64,000 nt of DNA from an uncultured Flavobacteriales bacterium (GCA_905480225.1 CAJQPO010000020.1:1-64000); one strand, 5' to 3'; counted from the stretch's first letter, positions 28,364-38,391 are shown. A program made the numbers and translations. Notes: generated from the sequence alone by a model not told the origin.

Positions 28364-28876
28364 TTAATTCACTCTATACTTGAAAGAATACTCTTTAAGG
28401 TCTTCGTTCGCCTTTACTATTTTTTCTTTCAGTTCTTTTTTGAACTGAACACATTTTGAATAGATTTTTTCATCACCTGTTGCAAGTATTTGTGCAGCTA
28501 AAATACCTGCATTTCTAGCACCATCTAAACCTACCGTAGCTACTGGAATTCCAGGAGGCATTTGAAGAATAGACAGAATGGAATCCCATCCGTCTATAGA
28601 AATTGACGACCGGCACGGAACACCAATTACAGGGACAGGCGTAAAGGCTGCCATAACTCCAGGTAGATGCGCGGCTCCGCCTGCACCAGCAATTACTACT
28701 CTAATGCCTCTCTCATATGCAGAGCTTGCATATGCCTCAACCTTTTCAGGGGTTCGATGCGCTGAAAGTGCATTGATTTCAAATGGAATTTCAAAATGGT
28801 CTAAAATTTTTGCGGCTTCCTGCATAACTGGCATGTCAGATGTGCTGCCCATAATAATACTTACTAAAGGATTCAT
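28364..28876 (-). CDS. purE: N5-carboxyaminoimidazole ribonucleotide mutase
   Basis: This 170-residue class I PurE converts N5-CAIR to CAIR in purine synthesis. Signatures are IIMGSTSDMPVM near the N-terminus, SAHRTPEKV with the catalytic His, and IAGAGGAAHLPGVMAAFTPVPVIGVP. The partner purK, often adjacent in this phylum, is not in the window. It lies 61 bases upstream of the barrel gene on the same strand, and back to back with hpt, another purine gene. Confidence 0.95.
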   Translation of the reverse strand: MNPLVSIIMGSTSDMPVMQEAAKILDHFEIPFEINALSAHRTPEKVEAYASSAYERGIRVVIAGAGGAAHLPGVMAAFTPVPVIGVPCRSSISIDGWDSILSILQMPPGIPVATVGLDGARNAGILAAQILATGDEKIYSKCVQFKKELKEKIVKANEDLKEYSFKYRVN

Positions 28877-28896
28877 TTTTGTTGTTTTATGAAATG

Positions 28897-28904
28897 CAAA
28901 ATTA
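28897..28904 (-). promoter_or_regulatory. -7 box of the purE promoter (TAATTTTG)
   Basis: On the minus strand TAATTTTG fits TAnnTTTG exactly and is followed by CAT. It ends about 20 bases before the purE ATG. No clear TTG lies at the -33 distance. Confidence 0.45.
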
Positions 28905-28925
28905 GTAATTGAGTTTGTAATTTCA

Positions 28926-28956
28926 TTGTTTTACACTACTTAATTTTTTAGATTTA
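28926..28956 (+). promoter_or_regulatory. Probable hpt promoter (TTG-N20-TAGATTTA)
   Basis: TTG at 28926-28928 and TAGATTTA at 28949-28956 are 20 bases apart; the -7 box differs from consensus only at the last base. It lies 12 bases before the hpt ATG and partly shares the short intergenic region with the divergent purE promoter. Confidence 0.4.
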
Positions 28957-28968
28957 CTGCTCTTTTTA

Positions 28969-29508
28969 ATGCGTACTATTTGTCTACATAATAAGCAGTT
29001 TAAATCTCACATTTCAGATGAAGCAATTGAAGCAGCCATTTTAAATGTATCCAATCGAATCAATCGAGATTACCAAGGTAAAAAGCCATTATTTTTAGGA
29101 ATATTAAATGGAAGCTTTCTTTTTGTTGCTGATCTCATGCGGAAAATAGATTTAGAATGTGAAATTTCATTTCTTAAAGTCAGTTCGTATAGCGGCACGA
29201 GTACAACAGGTACAATTAAGGAATTGGTCGGGTTGAATGAAGATGTGTCAGGTAGAGATTTGATTATTCTCGAAGATATCGTAGATACAGGCATTACCAT
29301 TGATAGTATATTTAATTCGTTATTGGGAAAGGGTGCAAATTCTATAGAGGTTGCCACCCTATTGTTTAAACCCAATTCGTATCAAATGGATTATCCAATT
29401 AAGTATGCTGCACTCGAAGTGGGTAATGAGTTTTTGGTAGGGTTTGGATTAGATTACGACGGTTTAGGACGAAATTTAAAGGACATTTACATAATAAATG
29501 AAGATTAA
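28969..29508 (+). CDS. hpt: Hypoxanthine phosphoribosyltransferase
   Basis: This 179-residue enzyme salvages hypoxanthine (and probably guanine) with PRPP. The PRPP-binding signature is DLIILEDIVDTGITID (about residues 95-110), preceded by the flexible loop VSSYSGTSTTGTI. The C-terminal PIKYAALEVGNEFLVGFGLDYDGLGRNL motif binds the base. adk follows after 3 bases, giving a purine nucleotide pair. Confidence 0.95.
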   Translation: MRTICLHNKQFKSHISDEAIEAAILNVSNRINRDYQGKKPLFLGILNGSFLFVADLMRKIDLECEISFLKVSSYSGTSTTGTIKELVGLNEDVSGRDLIILEDIVDTGITIDSIFNSLLGKGANSIEVATLLFKPNSYQMDYPIKYAALEVGNEFLVGFGLDYDGLGRNLKDIYIINED

Positions 29509-29511
29509 GTC

Positions 29512-30093
29512 ATGTTAAATATTGTATTATTTGGGCCTCCAGGGGCAGGAAAAGGAACCCAATCAGAAAGATTGAGAGACCAGTATGGATTAGTACATAT
29601 ATCTACTGGTGATGTATTCAGAGGTTTAAATCCCAATTCAGAGCTAGGTAAATTGGCCAAAAGTTTCGCGGATAAGGGTGATTTGGTACCTGATGATATC
29701 ACAATTGCGATATTAGAGTCAGAAGTTCAAAAATTTCCAAACGCTAAGGGAGTAATTTACGATGGATTTCCACGAACGACAGCTCAGGCTCAGGCACTTG
29801 ATGATTTTTTATCCTCAAAAAATACAGCAGTATCCATGATGTTGTCTTTGGTAGTAGATGAAGTTGAATTGAAAACAAGATTATCTAAACGGGCTAGTAA
29901 AGCTGGAAGACCAGATGACGCAGATCCTGAAATAATTCAGAATAGAATTAATAATTATAATGAGAAAACTGCACCGGTTGCTGAATATTATGATCGTCAA
30001 AATAAATTGATTGAAATTGATGGTGAAGGGCCTATTGATGGTATTACGAACCGACTTTTTGTGGCCATTGATAATCTAAATTCGGAAAAGTAA
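29512..30093 (+). CDS. adk: Adenylate kinase
   Basis: This 193-residue enzyme interconverts ATP, ADP and AMP. The P-loop GPPGAGKGTQ (residues 8-17), AMP-binding region HISTGDVFR, DGFPRT and the lid residues are present. The lid is the short form, without a zinc-binding insert. It is 3 bases after hpt and ends with a terminator, so hpt-adk form a unit. In many bacteria adk sits next to secY; here it has moved out of the spc cluster. Confidence 0.97.
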   Translation: MLNIVLFGPPGAGKGTQSERLRDQYGLVHISTGDVFRGLNPNSELGKLAKSFADKGDLVPDDITIAILESEVQKFPNAKGVIYDGFPRTTAQAQALDDFLSSKNTAVSMMLSLVVDEVELKTRLSKRASKAGRPDDADPEIIQNRINNYNEKTAPVAEYYDRQNKLIEIDGEGPIDGITNRLFVAIDNLNSEK

Positions 30094-30114
30094 TTATTAC
30101 AGCAACTCGCAATG

Positions 30115-30144
30115 AAGGCTGAATTACTGTTCAGCCTTTTTTAT
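30115..30144 (+). terminator. Rho-independent terminator after adk
   Basis: AAGGCTGAA (30115-30123) and TTCAGCCTT (30130-30138) form a perfect 9-bp stem with a 6-base loop. The stem is followed by TTTTATTT. It separates hpt-adk from obg. Confidence 0.85.
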
Positions 30145-30163
30145 TTAACCTATTTTTACCGAC

Positions 30164-31153
30164 ATGGCAGGAACTAATTTTGTTGATTATGTGAAAATTA
30201 ATTGTCGCTCAGGAAAAGGCGGTGCAGGATCAGTTCATCTTTTTAGAGATAAAAATACTGCCAAAGGAGGGCCAGACGGAGGAGACGGGGGCCGAGGCGG
30301 TCACATCATTATTCGAGGTAATAAACAGCTCTGGACTTTGTTGCATCTCAAGTATAGAAAGCACATTAAGGCCGAACATGGTGGACCTGGACAGGGAGGA
30401 TTGAGACATGGAGCAAATGGTAAAGACAATATAATAGAAGTGCCACTTGGTACCATTGCAAAGGATATCGAATCTGGTGAAATATTATTTGAAATTACTG
30501 CAGATGGTGAAGAGAAAGTATTGCTTCCAGGAGGAAGAGGGGGCTTAGGTAATGATCACTTTAAATCTTCAACCAATCAAACTCCGAGATTTGCACAACC
30601 GGGCGAAGATGGAAAGGATGAATGGAAAATATTGGAATTAAAAGTATTGGCAGATGTTGGGCTAGTGGGGTTCCCCAATGCAGGTAAGTCTACATTGCTG
30701 TCTGTAGTTTCTGCTGCAAAACCAGAAATCGCTAATTACCCATTTACCACACTAGTACCTAATTTAGGCATAGTATCTTATAGAGAGCATCGATCATTTA
30801 TCATGGCAGACATTCCAGGTATTATTGAAGGTGCACATAGTGGTAAAGGAATAGGTCTTCGATTTTTGCGCCATATAGAACGAAATTCCTTATTATTATT
30901 CTTGGTTCCAGCAGACAGTAATGACATTCATAAGGAGTATGAAATTTTATTAAATGAACTCAAACAATTTAATCCAGAACTTTTAGATAAGACAAGAATA
31001 CTGGCAATATCAAAATCTGATATGTTAGACGACGAACTGAAATCGGAAATAATACTGGATTTGCCAGATGTACCGCATTTATTTATTAGCTCGATTGCGC
31101 AGCAAGGATTGCAAGAACTGAAAGATTTACTTTGGACAAGTATGCAAACATGA
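30164..31153 (+). CDS. obgE: GTPase Obg
   Basis: This 329-residue GTPase acts in 50S maturation and stress control. The glycine-rich OBG domain fills residues 1-158 ([56 protein letters not shown]). The GTPase domain has [15 protein letters not shown] (P-loop), [25 protein letters not shown] and a SKSD G4 motif. No C-terminal OCT domain is present. Its stop overlaps the next start (ATGA). Confidence 0.97.
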   Translation: MAGTNFVDYVKINCRSGKGGAGSVHLFRDKNTAKGGPDGGDGGRGGHIIIRGNKQLWTLLHLKYRKHIKAEHGGPGQGGLRHGANGKDNIIEVPLGTIAKDIESGEILFEITADGEEKVLLPGGRGGLGNDHFKSSTNQTPRFAQPGEDGKDEWKILELKVLADVGLVGFPNAGKSTLLSVVSAAKPEIANYPFTTLVPNLGIVSYREHRSFIMADIPGIIEGAHSGKGIGLRFLRHIERNSLLLFLVPADSNDIHKEYEILLNELKQFNPELLDKTRILAISKSDMLDDELKSEIILDLPDVPHLFISSIAQQGLQELKDLLWTSMQT

Positions 31154-31725
31154 TTAGCTGGTTAGAACAAATAGACCGAGACTTGTTCCTGGTGTTGAAT
31201 GGTTGTCATTCTCCATTTTTTGATGACGTATTTTGGGTAATAACAAGCAAGTTCTTTGGTATTCCTTTTTACATGCTTGCCGTGTTTTTACTGACTAAAA
31301 AATACGGATGGAAGACTGGTTTATTGCTCACAACTGGAGGCTTAGTAGCCTTCGGGCTTGCTGATCAAATTTCAAATCACGTGTTCAAAGATGTTTTTTT
31401 AAGGTGGCGTCCAGGTTATAATCTGGAAATCAAGCACCTGGTTCATAATGTCATGGTAGATGGAGCGCTTTATCGGGGAAAAATTGATGCAAGCTTCTTG
31501 TCTGCTCATGCTGCAAATATGTTTGCAATAGCTACGTTTGTTGGATTAATGAGTACCAAAAAAATACTATTAGTCGGTTTTTTTATTGCGGCCTTAATCG
31601 GGTACTCAAGAATTTATCTAGGTGTTCATTACCCTTTAGATATTGGATGTGGAGCTTTGTTGGGAGCGCTTATAGGGTGGTTGATATATCGCGTTTATGT
31701 GAATAGTTTAAATTTGAAGCAATGA
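31150..31725 (+). CDS. PAP2-family membrane phosphatase
   Basis: This 191-residue protein has several transmembrane helices and the three PAP2 signatures. The first is [10 protein letters not shown] (K-x6-RP), the second [12 protein letters not shown] (the usual SGH is SAH), the third [17 protein letters not shown] with catalytic His and Asp. Such enzymes dephosphorylate undecaprenyl pyrophosphate, lipid A or phosphatidate; which one is not clear. I chose the ATG at 31150, giving the normal N-terminus [13 protein letters not shown] and a 4-base overlap with obg, rather than the in-frame TTG at 31132. It overlaps crcB by 4 bases. Confidence 0.88.
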   Translation: MISWLEQIDRDLFLVLNGCHSPFFDDVFWVITSKFFGIPFYMLAVFLLTKKYGWKTGLLLTTGGLVAFGLADQISNHVFKDVFLRWRPGYNLEIKHLVHNVMVDGALYRGKIDASFLSAHAANMFAIATFVGLMSTKKILLVGFFIAALIGYSRIYLGVHYPLDIGCGALLGALIGWLIYRVYVNSLNLKQ

Positions 31726-32090
31726 CTTGGATTGCAGTCTTTATAGGTGGTGGACTAGGAAGTATCTCCAGATATGGTTTAAGTCTGCTAGCAAATAGAA
31801 TTTATTCTGGCCCTTTTCCTTTAGGTACTTTTTTGGCTAATCTATTGGCTTGTATCTTTTTGGGTTTAGCCATTGTTTATTTTTCATCGAAAAGTCAATT
31901 TAATGAGGCATACAAGGCCCTTGTCCTTGTCGGATTTTGTGGAGGGTTTAGTACTTTTTCCACTTTTAGTCATGAAACGTTAACGCTAGTTAAAGAAGGA
32001 CAATGGGGGTGGGTTACGGCCAATGTTTTTATCAGTATTGTTGCGTGTATTGGTGTTTTATATCTTTTTTCAAAATATCAATCTAGCTAA
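31722..32090 (+). CDS. crcB: Fluoride ion channel CrcB/Fluc
   Basis: This 122-residue protein has four transmembrane helices. Fluc signatures are GGGLGSISRYGLSLL, GTFLANLLACIFLGLA (with the conserved Asn) and GFCGGFSTFSTFSHE (the Phe box and TM3 break). It exports toxic fluoride as a dual-topology dimer. No fluoride riboswitch lies upstream; instead it starts inside the PAP2 gene (ATGA overlap), so it is translated from the obg operon. Confidence 0.93.
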   Translation: MTWIAVFIGGGLGSISRYGLSLLANRIYSGPFPLGTFLANLLACIFLGLAIVYFSSKSQFNEAYKALVLVGFCGGFSTFSTFSHETLTLVKEGQWGWVTANVFISIVACIGVLYLFSKYQSS

Positions 32091-32094
32091 GTTC

Positions 32095-33105
32095 TTAGCT
32101 CAGGTTTTTCATAATTCCAATCGCTTTTTCAATATCATTTTCAGATACATCCAAGTGCGTTGTAATTCTAATTCTATTTGGACCGAAGCCAATTGCCTGC
32201 ATATTATTAGCTGATAATTTTTTTAAATAGGCATCAGCACTTATGTCCAGATCTACCATTAGAATATTGGTTTCAGGTAATTCTGTTCCTAGAACAAAAG
32301 GGGCACCTTGAATACTATTTGAAATATGTTTTGCTCTAAGATGGTCATCTGCTAACCGCTCTACATTGTGATCGAGCGCATAAATACCGGCGGCGGCGAG
32401 GTATCCCACTTGCCTCATTCCTCCACCCATTACTTTACGAACGCGATGCGCATTTTGTATAAATGCTTTTGATCCAAGCAGCAAAGAACCTGCAGGTGCA
32501 CCTAGACCTTTAGATAAACAAATGGAAATGGAATCAAATAAGCTTCCATATTCTTTTGGATTTTCATTTTTAGCTACTATTGCATTAAATAGTCTTGCAC
32601 CATCTAGGTGATATTTTAAGCCATTTTCACGACATGCATCTGCAATGTTTTTTACCGTTTGCATATCATAACATTTTCCGCCTCCTCGATTAGTTGTATT
32701 TTCAATAGATACCAATGTAGTATTGGTGTAATGTGAATCCGATGGGTTAATGTTATTCATTACATCATGGGAAGTTAAAAAGCCGTCATCATTTCCAACT
32801 AGCCTGACCTGTGCGCCAGAGTTTCGAGCAATTCCTCCCCCTTCGTAATTATATATATGTGATTGATAGCTGCAAATTACCTCATCACCAGGTTGCGTAT
32901 GCACATTAATGGCAATTTGATTGGTCATGGTTCCACTTGGACAAAATAGTGCGGCTTCCATATCAAACATGGTAGCGATTTTCTCTTGCAACGCATTTAC
33001 GGTAGGATCTGCTGCAAACACATCATCTCCAACTTCTGCAGATAGCATTACTTTCAGCATTTCTTCATTGGGCTTGGTTACAGTATCGCTTATAAAATTG
33101 AGCAT
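32095..33105 (-). CDS. ltaE: Low-specificity L-threonine aldolase
   Basis: This PLP enzyme splits L-threonine or L-allo-threonine to glycine and acetaldehyde. The N-terminal SDTVTKPNEEML, GDDVFAADPTVNALQ and LFCPSGTMTNQIAI segments are typical, as are YHLDGARLFNA and the PLP lysine in ISICLSKGLGAPAGS. I prefer the ATG at 33105 (MLNFISDTVTKP, 336 residues). An in-frame ATG at 33147 would add 14 residues, and the one at 33165 lies inside the promoter. It is convergent with crcB, 4 bases away. Confidence 0.92.
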   Translation of the reverse strand: MLNFISDTVTKPNEEMLKVMLSAEVGDDVFAADPTVNALQEKIATMFDMEAALFCPSGTMTNQIAINVHTQPGDEVICSYQSHIYNYEGGGIARNSGAQVRLVGNDDGFLTSHDVMNNINPSDSHYTNTTLVSIENTTNRGGGKCYDMQTVKNIADACRENGLKYHLDGARLFNAIVAKNENPKEYGSLFDSISICLSKGLGAPAGSLLLGSKAFIQNAHRVRKVMGGGMRQVGYLAAAGIYALDHNVERLADDHLRAKHISNSIQGAPFVLGTELPETNILMVDLDISADAYLKKLSANNMQAIGFGPNRIRITTHLDVSENDIEKAIGIMKNLS

Positions 33106-33162
33106 CGATTGATTTTTTTGTGAAGTTATGTAAAATGATTTGTTCATTGTACAAAGACAATG

Positions 33163-33170
33163 CAAACCTA
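33163..33170 (-). promoter_or_regulatory. -7 box of the threonine aldolase promoter (TAGGTTTG)
   Basis: TAGGTTTG on the minus strand matches TAnnTTTG exactly and is followed by CA. It predicts a transcript starting near 33157, which excludes the ATG at 33165 as start codon. No TTG is found at the -33 distance. Confidence 0.5.
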
Positions 33171-33200
33171 TTGTCTAGTAATTACGTTAACTTATAATTA

Positions 33201-34865
33201 TTGAAGTGTATTCTTACCATAACAATGGCAATAGTCGTATTGAGTACTTGTGCTCAGGAAAAATATTGGGTTTATTTTTCAGACAAAAAAGGGGTGACCT
33301 TTAACCCTAAGGAATATTTTCATCCCAATGCCATTGAACGAAGAATAAAAAGTAATTATCCGATTAATCATTACAGCGACAGGCCCCTTGTTGAAAGTTA
33401 TGTGCAAGAAGTTGTTGACTTGGCCACTTTGTACAAAGGAGTATCCAGATGGTTAAATGCCATCGTAGTAACAGCAAGTTATTCTCAAATTGAGCAAATT
33501 AGAGCGCTTCCTTTCGTTACGAAGATAGAAGCGAGCGCGTATCATTCAGTTGTATGTACGTCAGAAGAAATCAATATTACCGGTAATGATTTTGAAAAAA
33601 GAGACCTGATACGATTTCAGCTTGACCGGATGAATGCTCATCAATTTAAGGAGCATGGTATAACAGGTCGAGGATTGACGATTGCTATTTTTGATGCAGG
33701 GTTTCCTGGTGTTGATGAAGCACCGATGTTTGACCATATCAGAGCAAGAAAGGGAATAGTAGGAACTTATGATTTTATTCGTAATACTGATAATGTTTAT
33801 AGAAAAATTGAACATGGCAGTATGGTTTTTTCTTGTATTGCTGGTGTTACAAAAGATTCCCTTCGATTAGGAGTTGCAACAGGTGCCAATTTTTTACTCG
33901 CCATAACAGAGAAATTAATGAAGGAAGGTCTAGCTGAAGAAGAAGCGTGGTTATTTGCGGCAGAATGGGCAGATAAAAATGGAGCAGACATTATAAACAG
34001 TAGCTTGGGGTATACAAGACGGAACCATTTTAAAGAAGACATGGATGGTCAAACAGCTATCATAACAAGGGCGGCAAATTTAGCAAGTGCTAAGGGCATT
34101 CTAGTAGTCTCTTCTGCTGGAAATGAAGGGAATAAACGGCATTGGATGATGGTTGCTGCGCCAGCTGATGGAGACAGTGTTCTTGCCGTTGGCGCAATTA
34201 ATCCTTGGAGTGGGTTTCATACCAATTTTTCTTCATTTGGACCATCTTCAGATAAGGAGTTGAAGCCGAATGTAACTGCTGTTGGACATGTTATTGCTTA
34301 TAATGAGACCAAAACAATTAGTGAAACGCAGGGCACATCCTTTTCTGCTCCATTGGTGGCAGGATTTGCGGCTTGTGCTTGGCAAGCCAATCCTACATTA
34401 ACAAATTGGGAACTTTTAAAACGAATTGAATCTTCTGGAGATCTGTATCCCTATTTTGATTATGCGCACGGATACGGTGTGCCACAAGCCGATTGCTTTT
34501 TATCCAATACCGCTTCTAAATCAAATGATTCCGTTTTTATTGTAGATGTAGGGGATAGTGTCGTAACCATTTCGATAAAAACTGATTTAATAATTAATGA
34601 TACTTTATTTCATTTTTCTGAAAATCACGATGGCGTAAAAAACATCATTACGAAAAGAGAAGATGGTATTAAAATTGATAAAAATCATCCATTTATAAAA
34701 CATGAATTGTTTTATTATCACCTAGAAAATAATGAGGGGTTTTTGGATGAGTTTTCTGTGTTGTCTGTTGAAAAAAATCCGATAGCTCAAATAGACTTAT
34801 TCCGTTTAAAAGATAGAATATTACGTATTCATTATTTAGGTTTTACGCGTTCAATACAATTTTAA
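33201..34865 (+). CDS. Secreted subtilisin-like serine peptidase (S8)
   Basis: The product has 554 residues. A signal peptide (MKCILTITMAIVVLSTCAQ) is followed by a short prodomain (about 20-125) and an S8 catalytic domain. The triad is Asp165 in IAIFDAGF, His205 in EHGSMVFS and Ser380 in GTSFSAP, with the oxyanion Asn308 in SSAGNEGN. No clear T9SS sorting domain is seen at the C-terminus. The start is a TTG at 33201: a stop codon lies two codons upstream and the first ATG (33225) would remove the positively charged signal start. The next gene starts 4 bases after the stop. Confidence 0.92.
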   Translation: MKCILTITMAIVVLSTCAQEKYWVYFSDKKGVTFNPKEYFHPNAIERRIKSNYPINHYSDRPLVESYVQEVVDLATLYKGVSRWLNAIVVTASYSQIEQIRALPFVTKIEASAYHSVVCTSEEINITGNDFEKRDLIRFQLDRMNAHQFKEHGITGRGLTIAIFDAGFPGVDEAPMFDHIRARKGIVGTYDFIRNTDNVYRKIEHGSMVFSCIAGVTKDSLRLGVATGANFLLAITEKLMKEGLAEEEAWLFAAEWADKNGADIINSSLGYTRRNHFKEDMDGQTAIITRAANLASAKGILVVSSAGNEGNKRHWMMVAAPADGDSVLAVGAINPWSGFHTNFSSFGPSSDKELKPNVTAVGHVIAYNETKTISETQGTSFSAPLVAGFAACAWQANPTLTNWELLKRIESSGDLYPYFDYAHGYGVPQADCFLSNTASKSNDSVFIVDVGDSVVTISIKTDLIINDTLFHFSENHDGVKNIITKREDGIKIDKNHPFIKHELFYYHLENNEGFLDEFSVLSVEKNPIAQIDLFRLKDRILRIHYLGFTRSIQF

Positions 34866-34869
34866 TGAG

Positions 34870-35601
34870 ATGAGAATTGCGTTAATTGCATATGTGTTAG
34901 TTTTTCCAATGGTTTGTTTTGGTCAGGAAACTTTGTTGCACAAGAAAACCGTTGAAACACTCCGGGAAGGTGATTTTGGTCCGAATAAAAAAAGATACAT
35001 TCACACCTTTTTTAAGGTTGGATTCTATCAAAAGACGAATGCATGGAATGCATGTTCAATTCAAGGTGGAAATTCTTTTACAACGGGTTACGGAATTAGA
35101 TACAAGCGAAAGTTATCTTCAAAATTGTCTTACGGTTATGACCTGGGTTATGACTTCAATCAATATCGTTTTAAAAGAGACTCGAGTTCTTTGTATTCGC
35201 AACTCAATGGGTTTTTAACGGCAGATTCATTAAAAACAGATAAATTGACATTTGGTATGTTGGAGTTAGCACCCTATTTCCGAATTAATTTTGGTCAACG
35301 AGGAGATCATCTGGGCAAATATCTTGATTTTGTCTTATCTGGGGGCCTCATGCTTTCATCAAAACACGTTCTGAAATGGGATCACCCGAATAGCAGCATC
35401 ATAAAAAAATCAACATACAAATCGAGAAGATTAGGTTATACTAATAAATTGTTTTTCGGGATAGAAATCCGATATGGAAATGCATTTTATAACCTTTTTA
35501 TTAGGTATCGCTGTGTAGACATTTTTAATTCAAAACTGAATGAGCGTCCTTATCAGCCAAGTTTAATTAGATTGGGTGGATATCTCATTATTCCAGATTA
35601 A
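34870..35601 (+). CDS. Exported protein of unknown function, predicted outer-membrane beta-barrel
   Basis: I do not recognise a named family. The 243-residue product has a clear signal peptide (MRIALIAYVLVFPMVCFGQ). It then shows beta-strand-like alternation with many Tyr/Phe (YGYDLGYDFNQYRF, FVLSGGLMLSS, FFGIEIRYGNAFYNLFIRYR), resembling small outer-membrane barrels. It lies 4 bases after the subtilase gene, so the two are probably co-transcribed. It overlaps the convergent O-methyltransferase gene by 4 bases. Confidence 0.65.
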   Translation: MRIALIAYVLVFPMVCFGQETLLHKKTVETLREGDFGPNKKRYIHTFFKVGFYQKTNAWNACSIQGGNSFTTGYGIRYKRKLSSKLSYGYDLGYDFNQYRFKRDSSSLYSQLNGFLTADSLKTDKLTFGMLELAPYFRINFGQRGDHLGKYLDFVLSGGLMLSSKHVLKWDHPNSSIIKKSTYKSRRLGYTNKLFFGIEIRYGNAFYNLFIRYRCVDIFNSKLNERPYQPSLIRLGGYLIIPD

Positions 35602-36239
35602 ATTTTTCGTGCAACCATAAGACCATCTCGTATTGGTAAGAGTACATTTTCAACTCGAGGGTCTGCTTGAATTTTTCGGTTGTAGTTAAGAATTGCGATA
35701 GTATCCACATCGCTATCTGTTATTTCCTTAACTACTTTACCGCTCCAAAGAACATTATCGGCGATAATGTATCCTCCGCTACTAACTTGGTCAATAATCA
35801 AGTCAAAATAATTGGAGTAGTTTGTTTTATCTGCGTCTATAAAAACAAGGTCGAATGTATTTTTTATGGTTGGAATAATTTCAATAGCATCTCCGATTAT
35901 GACATCAATTCGATCGGTCATTTGTGCTTCAGAAATGTATGTATTAACCATGTCTTCGAGCTCTTCATTTATATCAATGGTGATGAGTCGTCCACCTGAT
36001 TCCAAACCCTCTGCAAGGCAAATAGCAGAATAACCGGTATACGTTCCAATTTCAAGAATACATTTTGGCTTTATCATGTGGCTTAACATACTCAATACTC
36101 TACCTTGCAAGTGGCCCGATAGCATTCGTGGAACAAGAACTTTTTGATAAGTTTCTCGGTTTAGCTGATGGAGTAATTTTGATTCCGGGACGGTATGGGC
36201 TTTAATGTAAGCCTCTATTTCTTCTGGTAAAAATTCCAT
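35598..36239 (-). CDS. SAM-dependent O-methyltransferase (caffeoyl-CoA OMT type)
   Basis: This 213-residue protein has the class I methyltransferase fold. The SAM motif I is CILEIGTYTGYSAICLAEGL, followed by ITIDINEELEDMV, DLVFIDADKTNYSNYFDLI (metal/substrate site) and YIIADNVLWSGKV. Bacterial members methylate catechol-like or other hydroxylated small molecules. The substrate is unknown. It is 15 bases after the DUF255 gene and is the last gene of a minus-strand series starting with the RND pump. Confidence 0.9.
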   Translation of the reverse strand: MEFLPEEIEAYIKAHTVPESKLLHQLNRETYQKVLVPRMLSGHLQGRVLSMLSHMIKPKCILEIGTYTGYSAICLAEGLESGGRLITIDINEELEDMVNTYISEAQMTDRIDVIIGDAIEIIPTIKNTFDLVFIDADKTNYSNYFDLIIDQVSSGGYIIADNVLWSGKVVKEITDSDVDTIAILNYNRKIQADPRVENVLLPIRDGLMVARKI

Positions 36240-36254
36240 TTTGAATCGACTGAT

Positions 36255-38360
36255 TTAGTGTAATTGTTGCAATACTTTAGAGACTTCAGTTTCTGGCATT
36301 TTACAGGCTTTATCTTGACAAACGTATATCATTGTATTGCCTTTCATGTATTTTCCTTCAAGTAGTTGTAACGTTCCTTCATTTTTTCCACCCATCATTA
36401 AGATATTGGGAAGGTAGTTTTTATCTAATTCTGCTCTTTTTTCCTCCCAATTTTTACCAACTATAGCTACTTCAAATAACGGTCGAGTGAAATGTGCCTC
36501 CACACTGGCCCAGTTTGCATAGAAATAAAGATTTTTTTGAATGTCATTTTTAACATTGAGGTATAGCTGTCGTGCCTTATTTACGTAAGATTCATTGTAA
36601 TAATAATGGCCTAAATACAGTAGGTTTTTTGCCATTTCAGAATTAGAAGAGGGTATAACATTATCTGCAACTTCCATTTTTCTTGCAATCAGATTAGCGT
36701 GATTGCGGTTGGTGTAAAAGAACATGCCTGAATTTTTATCAAAAAAATGGGCAATGGCATATTCGGAAAGTTCAAAAGCCTCAGTGAGCCATTTTTCTTC
36801 AAAGGTTGCCTGGTACAGGTCAATAAACGCTGATATGGTAAAGGCGTAATCATCCAGGAACCCTGGAACAGTTGACAAGCTATTTTTGTAATTTCGATTT
36901 AAACCACCGTCTTTATTTTTAGCCTTATTGATAATGAAATTGGCATTTTCTTTGGCTTTCTGCAGATATTCTTTGTTGCCAAACGCGCGATACGCGTCAA
37001 CATACCCCTTCATCATCAGGCCATTCCATGCAGTTAATATTTTGTCGTCTAGTGCCGGTTTAATTCTTGTCTCCCTTTTAACCATAAGAGCAGAACGGCT
37101 GGCATTGAGCGATTTTCGTACTTCCGATACATCTCTGTTTTTCCGTTCAGCATATGTTTTTATGGATTCTTTGGTATACAAAATATTTTTTCCGTCTTCC
37201 CAATTCCCAGTTTTGGTTACCTGATAAAAGTCTTCAAATAATTTGGATTCCTCTCCCAGTAGTTCCATTATTTCGGTTTTAGACCAGACATAAAATTTAC
37301 CTTCTTCCCCTTCACTATCGGCATCTTTTGATGAAAAAAATCCGCCTTCTTTTGAGGTCATTTCCCGACTTACGAATGTCAGAATTCCATGCACTACTTC
37401 TTCGTATTTTGGATTTTTTGTTTTTTGCCATGCATGACTGTACAGGCTTACTAATTGACCATTGTCGTACAACATTTTTTCAAAATGGGGAACGTGCCAA
37501 TTTACATCCGTTGAATATCGAGCGAATCCACCACCAATGTGGTCATAAATTCCACCAGACGCCATGTTGTCTAGGGTTGTTTCTACTAATGACAGGGCTT
37601 CCTCATTATTGTGACTAGCTCCATACTGGAGTAAATAATTCCACATACAAGGCATTGGAAATTTTGGAGCTTGATTACCACCGCCTCTTATAGGATCTGC
37701 ATTTTTTTTCCATGCATCAAATCCATTATCCAAGTCCTTTTTAGAAGATAAAGTAGTTTCTGTTGACAAAGGGACATTTTCAATTGATCTAATTCCTTGG
37801 GTTACCTGCTCCGCTTGCTCAAGTATAGACGCAGGATTTTCACTTTGCATGTCAACAAAATATTCCAGTACTTTCATCCAATTGTCTTTTTGAAAGTAGG
37901 TGCCGGCATAAAATGGTTGTCCATCTGGCAGAGCCAGTGCATTCAATGGCCATCCCCCTTTTCCGGTAATAAGTTGTGCGGCTGTCATATAAATTTGATC
38001 AACATCCGGCCGCTCTTCACGATCAACTTTTATCGCAATAAAATGTTTATTCATTAACTGCGCAACAAGGGTATCTTCAAAGCTCTCATGCTCCATTACG
38101 TGACACCAATGGCAAGCCGAATAGCCAACGCTGATAATTAACATTTTGTTTTCAGCTTTCGCTTTTGCAAGTGCCTCTTCTCCCCATGGATACCAATTAA
38201 CAGGATTATGAGCATGTTGAAGTAAATAGGGACTACTTTCATTAATGAGCTGGTTTGTAAAAGGATATTGCTTTTCGTTTTCATTTATTCCTGAAACGTG
38301 TTCTTGTCCACACGATGATAAAAACATCATCAATAATATGGTAGAAAATGAATATTGCAT
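36255..38360 (-). CDS. Thioredoxin-fold DUF255 lipoprotein (YyaL/SPATA20 family)
   Basis: About 700 residues. A lipoprotein signal ends at the lipobox LSSC. The N-terminal thioredoxin-like domain carries the family hallmark [17 protein letters not shown] (a CxxC pair), after [22 protein letters not shown]. The rest resembles the six-hairpin glycosidase-like domain ([43 protein letters not shown]). The function of the family is not established. I chose ATG 38360; ATG 38381 and 38408 are in frame, the last overlapping the tolC-like gene. Finding it exported and behind an RND efflux operon is less common. Confidence 0.87.
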   Translation of the reverse strand: MQYSFSTILLMMFLSSCGQEHVSGINENEKQYPFTNQLINESSPYLLQHAHNPVNWYPWGEEALAKAKAENKMLIISVGYSACHWCHVMEHESFEDTLVAQLMNKHFIAIKVDREERPDVDQIYMTAAQLITGKGGWPLNALALPDGQPFYAGTYFQKDNWMKVLEYFVDMQSENPASILEQAEQVTQGIRSIENVPLSTETTLSSKKDLDNGFDAWKKNADPIRGGGNQAPKFPMPCMWNYLLQYGASHNNEEALSLVETTLDNMASGGIYDHIGGGFARYSTDVNWHVPHFEKMLYDNGQLVSLYSHAWQKTKNPKYEEVVHGILTFVSREMTSKEGGFFSSKDADSEGEEGKFYVWSKTEIMELLGEESKLFEDFYQVTKTGNWEDGKNILYTKESIKTYAERKNRDVSEVRKSLNASRSALMVKRETRIKPALDDKILTAWNGLMMKGYVDAYRAFGNKEYLQKAKENANFIINKAKNKDGGLNRNYKNSLSTVPGFLDDYAFTISAFIDLYQATFEEKWLTEAFELSEYAIAHFFDKNSGMFFYTNRNHANLIARKMEVADNVIPSSNSEMAKNLLYLGHYYYNESYVNKARQLYLNVKNDIQKNLYFYANWASVEAHFTRPLFEVAIVGKNWEEKRAELDKNYLPNILMMGGKNEGTLQLLEGKYMKGNTMIYVCQDKACKMPETEVSKVLQQLH

Positions 38361-38391
38361 AAAAGTTAGAAGTGCTGTCATTTTATATTGG

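Noticed and set aside
33147-33165. Upstream starts of threonine aldolase
   Set aside because: ATG 33165 overlaps the -7 box. ATG 33147 is possible, but the added residues are not typical of the family.
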